Shown in pieces: positions 1 through 5,723 of a stretch of 6,534 nt of DNA (position 1 is the first letter of the stretch; each line of letters begins with the position of its first letter). The notes under the pieces were generated by a model. The model was given only the letters and a program-made list of their open reading frames with translations. It was not told where the DNA came from and ran no database searches. Source of the DNA: Sideroxydans lithotrophicus (GTDB lineage: Bacteria > Pseudomonadota > Gammaproteobacteria > Burkholderiales > Sulfuriferulaceae). Made by a program: the position numbers and the translations under genes. The DNA is taken from the NCBI GenBank assembly GCA_022736605.1, contig DZDB01000107.1:1-6534 (forward strand), given 5' to 3'.

Positions 1-2
1 CC

Positions 3-452
3 AATTTTAGCGAAGATCAGGGCTTGCTGGCGCGTCTGGGCGACCAGGACATGAGCGAGCGCGACCCCAAGGCGGCCACCGAATCATTCGACGCATTCCG
101 CGAACTGACCACCCGCTTCCCCGACAGCAAATACACGCCGGATGCGCTCGCACGCATGAAATATCTGGTAGATGCACTGGCTGAACACGAAGTGCACGTT
201 GCCCGTTACTACTACAAACGTGGCGCCTACGTGGCGGCAGCCAACCGTGCGCAATACGCTATCACCACCTACCCCAACGCGCCGGCAATCGAGCAGGCGC
301 TTGCAGTATTGGTGAAATCCTACGATGCGATGGGGATTAAGGATTTGCGCGACGACGCCTTGCGCGTGTTGCAGAAAAACTTCCCGAAAAGTAAATATGT
401 GGACGGGAATTTTGACAAGTCCAAACCCTGGTGGAAATTCTGGCAGCTTTGA
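3..452 (+). CDS. bamD: Outer membrane protein assembly factor BamD (ComL), 3' part only
   Basis: BamD is a periplasmic lipoprotein of the BAM complex, which folds beta-barrel proteins into the outer membrane; it docks on BamA through tetratricopeptide repeats. Only the last 149 codons are visible. The frame is open to the left edge (first visible codons read NFSEDQGLLARLGDQD), so the signal peptide and lipobox lie outside the window, and the TTG at 24 is internal and not a start. Visible family landmarks are SERDPKAATESFDAF, RFPDSKYTPDA, then ARYYYKRGAYVAAANR and a final TPR helix pair (YPNAPAIEQALAVLVKSYDAMG), in the same order as in E. coli BamD and much closer in character to betaproteobacterial ComL. 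The protein ends in a lysine- and tryptophan-rich tail (KPWWKFWQL). The stop TGA lies 12 nt before a strong hairpin terminator. Identification is firm; the 5' end is missing. Confidence 0.95.
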   Translation, partial: NFSEDQGLLARLGDQDMSERDPKAATESFDAFRELTTRFPDSKYTPDALARMKYLVDALAEHEVHVARYYYKRGAYVAAANRAQYAITTYPNAPAIEQALAVLVKSYDAMGIKDLRDDALRVLQKNFPKSKYVDGNFDKSKPWWKFWQL

Positions 453-464
453 GGCCAGCTGATT

Positions 465-505
465 AAGCAATAAAAAACGGCCTGCGAGGCCGTTTTTTAT
501 TGCTT
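465..505. terminator. Bidirectional rho-independent terminator between bamD and glnB
   Basis: Positions 465-483 and 487-505 form a perfect 19-bp inverted repeat around the 3-nt loop GCG. The GC-rich core (CGGCCT / AGGCCG) is flanked by an A6 run at 472-477 on the left and a T6 run at 493-498 on the right, so either strand gives a hairpin followed by a U-tract. It begins 12 nt after the bamD stop and lies 19 nt beyond the glnB stop, as expected for one element ending both convergent transcripts. Confidence 0.93.
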
Positions 506-524
506 TCTGAAGTCAGTTGCTGGC

Positions 525-863
525 TCAAATCGCAGTCTCGCCCGTCTCGCCAGTACGTATTCGCACTACCTGTTCAACATCCATGACGAAAATCTTGCCG
601 TCGCCGATTTTTCCGGTACGTGAAGCAGTAATAATGGTTTCAACTGCCTGATCGACCAGGCTATCCGCGACCACAATCTCGATCTTCACCTTGGGCAAGA
701 AATCCACCACATATTCCGCGCCACGATACAGCTCGGTATGCCCTTTCTGACGGCCAAAGCCTTTTACTTCGGTCACGGTCAAACCGGTGACACCGATTTC
801 GGACAACGCCTCACGTACTTCGTCGAGCTTGAATGGTTTGATAATGGCTTCTATTTTTTTCAT
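525..863 (-). CDS. glnB: Nitrogen regulatory protein P-II, GlnB type
   Basis: A trimeric cytosolic signal protein that binds ATP/ADP and 2-oxoglutarate, is uridylylated under nitrogen limitation, and controls targets such as GlnE, NtrB and (for GlnK paralogues) AmtB. The 112-aa length is exactly the family norm. The T-loop (about 37-55) carries the uridylylation tyrosine Y51 in LYRGAEYVVDFLP; the B-loop is TGKIGDGKIF (83-92); the C-loop carries R101 and R103 in VRIRTGE. The opening MKKIEAIIKPFKL, D54 after the T-loop, and lack of an adjacent amtB favour GlnB over GlnK (GlnK usually has N54). The ATG is preceded by GGAAATC, a reasonable ribosome binding site. It is the last gene of the sucC-sucD-nadE-glnB run, 14 nt after nadE, and ends at the shared terminator. 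A weak internal promoter in the end of nadE cannot be excluded (an ATTACA...TAAATT pair with 18-nt spacing), but it is no more than suggestive. Confidence 0.95.
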   Translation of the reverse strand: MKKIEAIIKPFKLDEVREALSEIGVTGLTVTEVKGFGRQKGHTELYRGAEYVVDFLPKVKIEIVVADSLVDQAVETIITASRTGKIGDGKIFVMDVEQVVRIRTGETGETAI

Positions 864-877
864 GTGATTTCCAAAAT

Positions 878-2479
878 TTAAACGGACTTGAAAGCAGATG
901 TAATCGGATAACGGCGGTCTTTGCCAAACCCGCGCGGTGTGATGCGCACACCGATGGCTGCCTGGCGGCGCTTGTATTCGCTACGATCTATCATGCGCAA
1001 TACGCGCTGCACTTCAGCTTCATTGTAGCCTGCCGCAATGATTTCAGTCGCGCTTTGATCATGCTCGACATAACGTTCGATGATGGCGTCGAGAATATCG
1101 TATGACGGCAGCGAATCCTGATCGGTCTGGTCGGCACGCAATTCGGCTGAAGGCGCACGCTCGATGACACGCTGCGGAATTACAGCGCCGAGCGTATTGC
1201 GGTAATTCGACAATCGATACACCAGTGTTTTTGGCACGTCGCGCAGCACGGCAAAGCCGCCCGCCATGTCACCGTAGAGCGTGGCATAGCCAACCGCCAT
1301 TTCCGATTTGTTGCCGGTGGTCAGCACCAGCTTGCCAAACTTGTTGGACAAGGCCATCAACAGCGTACCGCGTACCCGAGCCTGTATGTTTTCCTCAGCC
1401 AGATCAAACGGCAACTGGCGAAATTCGTCCGCCAGCGCAAGCTGAAACGCCTCAAATACTGGCTTGATCGGCAATTCGCTGTACTGCACGCCCAGGCTTG
1501 TTGCCATGGCGCGCGCGTCGATCAGGCTGATATCGGCAGTAAATTCAGACGGCATCATCACCGCATGCACGCGCTCAGCCCCCAGTGCATCGACCGCCAC
1601 TGCCAGCGTAAGCGCTGAATCAATGCCGCCGGATAAGCCCAGCAATACGCCAGGGAAGCCGTTTTTGCCGATGTAATCACGAACACCCAGCGTCAATGCC
1701 GCATAGGCACTGGCTTCAATTCCTGGCAAGGCAAGCAATTCACCATCAACCGGCGACACGCCGGCCATATCAATCAGATAAACAGCCTCGGTAAATGCAG
1801 GAAACTGATGCGTCAGTTCACCGTTTGCATTCATGGCAAACGCCCCACCGTCGAATATCAGCTCATCCTGGCCGCCCAGCAGATTACAATAAATCACTGG
1901 CAAACCGCTCTCGGCGATGCGTTCACGCACCACTTCATAACGTTCGATCTGCTTGTTAAGATGAAACGGCGAGGCGTTCAGCACCAGCAGCACCTCTGCA
2001 CCCGCCTGCGCGGCGTGGAATGCGGGTCCCGATTCCCACACGTCTGCGCAGATATTGATGCCGTAGCGCACGTTGTCCTGCTCAAACACGCAACTGTGCG
2101 TACCGGCGGTGAAATAGCGTTCCTCGTCGAATACCGTATCGTTTGGCAAGCGCTGCTTGTGATAAACAGCTTCGATTTTGCCATCACGCAATACCGATGC
2201 AGCGTTATAGCGATGTCCATCCTGCTTGCGCGGATGCCCCACTACCAGCGTGATGTCGTGCGCCTCGGTCAACAAGCTGCTTAACGCTGCACTTATCTGG
2301 GTGTAAAAATCATCCCGCAACAATAAATCTTCAGGTGGATAACCCGATAACGCCAACTCGGGTGTGAGCAGTATGCCCGCCCCCGCCGCCCGCGCATCCC
2401 GCGCCGCCCTTGCAATTTTCGCCGCATTGCCGGCCAGATCACCGACCGTGCAATTAATTTGCGCCAGCGCAATTTTCAT
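878..2479 (-). CDS. nadE: Glutamine-dependent NAD+ synthetase (two-domain)
   Basis: Catalyses the last step of NAD+ synthesis: ATP-dependent amidation of nicotinate adenine dinucleotide using ammonia from glutamine. The 533 aa comprise an N-terminal nitrilase-fold glutaminase (about 1-255) and a C-terminal synthetase (about 265-533). The glutaminase triad is visible as E41 (LTPELALSGYPPEDLL), K108 (YHKQRLPN) and C144 (GINICADVW). The synthetase has the PP-loop SGGIDS at 283-288, the EENIQARVRG segment at 362-371 and NKSEMAVGY at 390-398. This is the long glutamine-using form, unlike the short ammonia-only NadE of E. coli, and all key residues are present. The start ATG overlaps the sucD stop as ATGA, with no clear Shine-Dalgarno sequence before it, so translation probably depends on coupling to sucD. 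Length is normal and no frameshift is seen. Confidence 0.96.
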   Translation of the reverse strand: MKIALAQINCTVGDLAGNAAKIARAARDARAAGAGILLTPELALSGYPPEDLLLRDDFYTQISAALSSLLTEAHDITLVVGHPRKQDGHRYNAASVLRDGKIEAVYHKQRLPNDTVFDEERYFTAGTHSCVFEQDNVRYGINICADVWESGPAFHAAQAGAEVLLVLNASPFHLNKQIERYEVVRERIAESGLPVIYCNLLGGQDELIFDGGAFAMNANGELTHQFPAFTEAVYLIDMAGVSPVDGELLALPGIEASAYAALTLGVRDYIGKNGFPGVLLGLSGGIDSALTLAVAVDALGAERVHAVMMPSEFTADISLIDARAMATSLGVQYSELPIKPVFEAFQLALADEFRQLPFDLAEENIQARVRGTLLMALSNKFGKLVLTTGNKSEMAVGYATLYGDMAGGFAVLRDVPKTLVYRLSNYRNTLGAVIPQRVIERAPSAELRADQTDQDSLPSYDILDAIIERYVEHDQSATEIIAAGYNEAEVQRVLRMIDRSEYKRRQAAIGVRITPRGFGKDRRYPITSAFKSV

Positions 2480-3348
2480 CGCTGCATGGCACGCTGCACA
2501 GCGGCACCCATATCGGCTGGTGATTGTGCAACTTCCACGCCTGCGGCCTGCAGCGCGCGTATTTTAGCTTCCGCCGTACCGCTCCCACCGGCAATAATCG
2601 CACCCGCATGCCCCATGCGCTTGCCACTTGGCGCGGTGCGCCCGGCAATATAACCGGCCACTGGCTTGGTAATATGCTGCTTGATATAGTCAGCGGCTTC
2701 TTCTTCACGCGTACCGCCGATTTCGCCCACCAGAATAATTGCTTCGGTTTCCGTATCAGCCTGAAACAGCGCCAGACAATCGATGAAATCCAGCCCCTTG
2801 ATCGGGTCGCCGCCAATGCCGACGCAGGTCGTCTGCCCCAAACCCAATTGCGTAGTCTGATGCACTGCCTCATAAGTCAAGGTACCGGAGCGTGACACGA
2901 TACCAACCTTGCCACGCCGGTGAATGAATCCAGGCATGATGCCGATCTTGCATTCATCCGGGGTGATGATGCCGGGGCAATTCGGACCGATCAGTTTGGC
3001 GCCGTTGGCACGCAACGCCGCTTTGACGTTGAGCATGTCCATGACCGGTATGCCCTCAGTAATGCAGACGATCACCTCGATCCCCGCATCCGCGGCTTCC
3101 ATGATGGAGTCCGCAGCATAACTGGCCGGTACGTAAATCACGCTGGCGTTCGCACTGGTTTGGCACACTGCATCACGCATGGTGTTGAATACTGGCAGAC
3201 CGAGGTGCGACTGCCCACCCTTGCCTGGCGTCACGCCACCAACCATTTGCGTACCATAAGCCAATGCCTGCTCAGAATGAAACGTACCCTGTTTGCCGGT
3301 AAACCCCTGGCACAGGACTTTGGTATTTTTATTGATGAGTATGCTCAT
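2476..3348 (-). CDS. sucD: Succinyl-CoA synthetase (succinate--CoA ligase) alpha subunit
   Basis: Alpha subunit of the TCA-cycle enzyme that interconverts succinyl-CoA and succinate with nucleotide triphosphate formation. It binds CoA and carries the phosphohistidine. From the ATG at 3348 the product is 290 aa beginning MSILINKNTKVLCQGFTGKQ, which matches the start of E. coli SucD. A GTG at 3357 would add only three residues and sits against the ribosome binding site, so it is rejected. Landmarks are the CoA-binding Rossmann loop GFTGKQG (15-21), TPGKGG (40-45), GPNCPG (121-126), SRSGTLTYE (152-160), the GEIGG turn (208-212), and the active-site histidine H247 in GKRMGHAGAI, equivalent to His246 of mature E. 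coli SucD. One base separates it from the sucC stop, and its TGA overlaps the nadE ATG by 4 nt. Full length and apparently functional. Confidence 0.96.
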   Translation of the reverse strand: MSILINKNTKVLCQGFTGKQGTFHSEQALAYGTQMVGGVTPGKGGQSHLGLPVFNTMRDAVCQTSANASVIYVPASYAADSIMEAADAGIEVIVCITEGIPVMDMLNVKAALRANGAKLIGPNCPGIITPDECKIGIMPGFIHRRGKVGIVSRSGTLTYEAVHQTTQLGLGQTTCVGIGGDPIKGLDFIDCLALFQADTETEAIILVGEIGGTREEEAADYIKQHITKPVAGYIAGRTAPSGKRMGHAGAIIAGGSGTAEAKIRALQAAGVEVAQSPADMGAAVQRAMQR

Positions 3349-3349
3349 G

Positions 3350-4519
3350 TCAGGCACCCTGTACCGCAGTCACAGCACGCTGCGCGGCATCGGTTAAATT
3401 GTCGGCAGTAATAATGGCAAGGCCACTGTCTGCCAGCTTCTGTTTGCCGAGTTCGACGTTGGTGCCTTCCAGCCGCACAATTACCGGCACTTGCACGCCA
3501 ACGTCTTTCACTGCCTGGATAATGCCGTCGGCGATGATGTCGCAGCGCATGATGCCGCCGAAAATATTGACCAGCACGGCGCGCACCTTGTTATCGGACA
3601 GAATGATCTTGAACGCTTCGGCCACCGTTTCCGCCGTGGCGCCCCCACCCACATCCAGGAAATTAGCCGGTTCGCCACCGTGCAGCTTGATCAGGTCCAT
3701 GGTTGCCATCGCCAGCCCGGCGCCGTTGACCATGCAGCCAATATTGCCTGCCAGCGCGATGTAATTCAGCCCGGCGGCCTGTGCGGCCACTTCCTTGTTA
3801 TCCACTTGCGTGTCGTCGCGCATGTCAGCGAGCTTTTTCTGCCGCCCGACGGCGTTGTCGTCGACGCTCATTTTGCAGTCCAGCGCCACTATGCGCCCGT
3901 CGGTGGTAATCACCAGCGGATTGATTTCCAGCAAGCTCAGGTCGGAGTCGGTGAACAGCTTATATAGTGCGCGCAGCATGCGCGTGAGATCACCGATATG
4001 GGAGCCAGTGAGACCCAAACCAAACGCCAGATTGCGGCACTGAAATTCCTGCAAACCCAGCAGGGGATCGCATAATTCACGCAATATTTTGTCTGGTTGA
4101 GTACGTGCAACTTCCTCGATTTCCATGCCACCCGCGCTCGATGCCACCACCGCCACGCGCTCGGACTCGCGGTCTACCAGCAGGCTCAGGTACATTTCAC
4201 GCGCAATCGGCAGGGTTTCTTCGACCAGTAACTTGCTCACCCATTGGCCGTCCGGTGCGTTTTGGTAGGTAATCAACGCGGTATTGAGCAAATCAGCCGC
4301 AGCGTGTTGCAGTGCCTCTGTCGAATTCACCAGCCGGACACCGCCTGCCTTGCCCCGGCCGCCAGCGTGAATTTGCGCCTTCACGACCCAAGCCTCGCCG
4401 CCCAAGTAACCCGTTGCGGCCAATTCAGCATGGGTAGGGTCTTCCACCACAATGCCGCGCGGCGTAATGATGCTGAATTCGCGCAATAACTGTTTGGCCT
4501 GATATTCGTGTAGATTCAT
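3350..4519 (-). CDS. sucC: Succinyl-CoA synthetase (ADP-forming) beta subunit
   Basis: Beta subunit of succinyl-CoA synthetase. It holds the ATP-grasp nucleotide site and the succinate site and pairs with SucD. The 389 aa start MNLHEYQAKQLL, as in E. coli SucC (388 aa). The ATP-grasp domain shows VVKAQIHAGGRGKAGGV (45-61, K47) and Mg-coordinating EINP (198-201, N200) with D214. The C-terminal ligase domain shows GNIGCMVNGAGLAM (258-271), ANFLDVGGGAT (285-295), VNIFGGIMRCD (317-327) and RLEGTN. It is the first gene of the minus-strand run, so the operon promoter should lie in the 46-bp divergent gap or inside the start of the neighbouring plus-strand gene. No good Shine-Dalgarno sequence precedes the ATG (the upstream bases read TTATTTCCAGC). 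There are no sucA, sucB or lpd genes beside it in this window. Confidence 0.96.
   Translation of the reverse strand: MNLHEYQAKQLLREFSIITPRGIVVEDPTHAELAATGYLGGEAWVVKAQIHAGGRGKAGGVRLVNSTEALQHAAADLLNTALITYQNAPDGQWVSKLLVEETLPIAREMYLSLLVDRESERVAVVASSAGGMEIEEVARTQPDKILRELCDPLLGLQEFQCRNLAFGLGLTGSHIGDLTRMLRALYKLFTDSDLSLLEINPLVITTDGRIVALDCKMSVDDNAVGRQKKLADMRDDTQVDNKEVAAQAAGLNYIALAGNIGCMVNGAGLAMATMDLIKLHGGEPANFLDVGGGATAETVAEAFKIILSDNKVRAVLVNIFGGIMRCDIIADGIIQAVKDVGVQVPVIVRLEGTNVELGKQKLADSGLAIITADNLTDAAQRAVTAVQGA
3357..3360 (-). promoter_or_regulatory. Shine-Dalgarno site that fixes the sucD start
   Basis: On the minus strand AGGG lies inside the last codons of sucC, 8 nt before the ATG at 3348. That spacing is ideal for the ATG and impossible for the upstream in-frame GTG at 3357-3355, which overlaps it. 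Together with the homology of the MSILINKN start, this decides the sucD start codon. Confidence 0.75.
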
Positions 4520-4524
4520 GCTGG

Positions 4525-4536
4525 AAATAATTATTT
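4525..4536. repeat. 12-bp perfect AT-only palindrome in the sucC / GNAT divergent gap
   Basis: AAATAATTATTT is identical to its reverse complement and ends 5 nt before the sucC ATG, in the only divergent intergenic region of the window. It could be an operator half-site pair or a promoter-melting element, but an AT-rich palindrome of this size can also arise by chance. The palindrome itself is directly visible; any function is inference. Confidence 0.5.
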
Positions 4537-4558
4537 AACAAAAGACGAATTGTGTCGG
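4530..4558 (-). promoter_or_regulatory. Possible sigma-70-type promoter for sucC-sucD-nadE-glnB
   Basis: On the minus strand CCGACA (4558-4553, 4 of 6 matches to TTGACA) is followed after exactly 17 nt by AATAAT (4535-4530, 5 of 6 matches to TATAAT). A transcript from it would begin only a few bases before the sucC ATG, giving a nearly leaderless message; this would fit the missing ribosome binding site but is unusual for a core enzyme. A promoter further upstream, inside the divergent gene, is equally possible. Weak call. Confidence 0.25.
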
Positions 4559-4565
4559 AAAACCC

Positions 4566-5723
4566 ATGAACACGCCACAGGCACCGCAACTTCGTATCTT
4601 GACCGGCATGCACGAAATCAGCCCGAACGACTGGGATGCGCTGGCCGGTACGCAACCCTTCCTGCAGCACGCATTTTTACACGCGCTGGAGACCAGCGCC
4701 GCCGTCTGCGACGACAGTGGCTGGCTGCCGCAACACCTGACGCTATGGCAAGCACAGCGCCTGGTGGCTGCCATGCCGCTCTACGTCAAAAGCCATTCGT
4801 ATGGTGAATACGTATTCGACTGGGCCTGGGCGGATGCGTATCAGCGCAATGGTCTCGAGTATTATCCGAAGCTGCTGTCAGCCATTCCTTTTACCCCAGT
4901 CACCGGGCAACGCCTGCTGGTCAGCGAACCCCGTTACCGTCTGCCATTGCTGCAAGCTGCGCTCGCTCACGCCAAACAGCTTGGCGCGTCATCTTTCCAT
5001 TGCCTGTTTCCGATGGATGCGGATACACAGGCGCTCAGCGATGCCGGCTTGATGCTGCGTAGCGGCGTTCAGTTTCACTGGGTGAATCAGGGTTTTGCCC
5101 ACTTTGATGACTATCTGTCGGAAATGAGCCACGACAAGCGCAAGAAAATCAAACAGGAACGCCGTCGCGTGAAAGAATCAGGCGTGCGCTTTCGGCAACT
5201 GACAGGCACGCAAATCCGCGCTGAGGATTGGGCTTTTTTTAATACCTGTTACGCCAACACTTACCGTCAACATCGCTCGACGCCGTATCTCAACCTGGAT
5301 TTTTTTCAGCGCATCGGCGCTGCGTTACCGGAAAATATCCTGTTGGTGCTCGCCGAACAAGACGGCCAGGACATCGCGGCGGCACTGAATTTTTACGACC
5401 AAACCACACTCTACGGCCGCTATTGGGGTGCAATCACCTATTCACCTGCGCTGCATTTTGAAACCTGCTATTACCAGGCGATTGAATTTTGTATCGCGCG
5501 TGGGCTGCAACTATTCGAGGGCGGCGCACAGGGCGAACACAAACTATCACGCGGCTTTTTGCCGGTTGAAACCGTCTCGGCACATTGGCTGGCGCACCCG
5601 CGTTTTGCTCAAGCTGTCGAAACTTTTCTTGAACGTGAAGCGCTGGGCGTGGCGCATTACATCGGCGAACTGAACGAACGCAATCCGTTCAAATCTCCCG
5701 CACCACCCGGAAGCCAAGATTAA
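4566..5723 (+). CDS. GNAT-fold FemAB-like protein (COG3146 / PF04339 type), substrate unknown
   Basis: A 385-aa cytosolic protein with no signal peptide or membrane segment, recognised as the family annotated 'peptidogalycan biosynthesis/recognition' or GNAT N-acetyltransferase. Family landmarks are NDWDALAGTQPFLQHAFLHALE (21-42, trimmed family start), PLYVKSHSYGEYVFDWAWADAY (71-92), YYPKLLSAIPFTPVTGQRLL (99-118), FHCLFP (144-149) and FHWVN (170-174). A basic helix follows (DKRKKIKQERRRVKESG, 190-206), then a second GNAT-like half with LYGRYWGA (282-289), CYYQAIEFCIARGL (301-314) and FEGGAQGEHKLSRGF (317-331). The two-lobed plan with a basic central helix resembles Fem transferases, which use aminoacyl-tRNA, but no member is well characterised to my knowledge, so no reaction is assigned. 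The ATG at 4566 has CGGAAA 5 nt upstream, and the reading frame is full length for the family. It is divergent from sucC, and its last 35 bp overlap the convergent SUMF1-fold gene. Confidence 0.88.
   Translation: MNTPQAPQLRILTGMHEISPNDWDALAGTQPFLQHAFLHALETSAAVCDDSGWLPQHLTLWQAQRLVAAMPLYVKSHSYGEYVFDWAWADAYQRNGLEYYPKLLSAIPFTPVTGQRLLVSEPRYRLPLLQAALAHAKQLGASSFHCLFPMDADTQALSDAGLMLRSGVQFHWVNQGFAHFDDYLSEMSHDKRKKIKQERRRVKESGVRFRQLTGTQIRAEDWAFFNTCYANTYRQHRSTPYLNLDFFQRIGAALPENILLVLAEQDGQDIAAALNFYDQTTLYGRYWGAITYSPALHFETCYYQAIEFCIARGLQLFEGGAQGEHKLSRGFLPVETVSAHWLAHPRFAQAVETFLEREALGVAHYIGELNERNPFKSPAPPGSQD

Noticed and set aside
24..26. TTG at 24 as a start of a short 142-aa protein
   Set aside because: The frame continues upstream to the window edge with BamD-like sequence, so this is an internal leucine codon of bamD.
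854..863. A7 run directly after the glnB start codon as a slippage or phase-variation site
   Set aside because: It simply encodes the conserved MKKI start using AAA codons; A-rich early codons are common and no alternative frame of interest opens.
1232..1246. TGGCAC core resembling a sigma-54 -24 element (another copy at 3161)
   Set aside because: Neither has a GC doublet at the required -12 spacing, and both lie inside coding sequence on the strand opposite to glnB transcription.
1808..2284. 158-codon open frame on the + strand, antisense to nadE
   Set aside because: It lies wholly within the nitrilase domain of nadE, has no recognisable protein character, and follows the codon bias of the real gene on the other strand.
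2454..2873. 139-codon minus-strand frame overlapping sucD in another frame
   Set aside because: sucD is intact in its own frame with all catalytic motifs; this frame has no recognisable content and does not indicate a frameshift.
3349..3357. GTG start for sucD adding three residues (MPD)
   Set aside because: The AGGG ribosome binding site overlaps this GTG and is correctly spaced only for the ATG at 3348, which also matches the family start.
2920..3411. 163-codon open frame on the + strand, antisense to sucD and the end of sucC
   Set aside because: It spans two well-identified genes, its product is rich in His/Arg as expected for an antisense shadow, and no ribosome binding site or domain is visible.
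3491..3967. 158-codon open frame on the + strand, antisense to sucC
   Set aside because: It is a shadow of the ligase domain of sucC, with no motif or start context.
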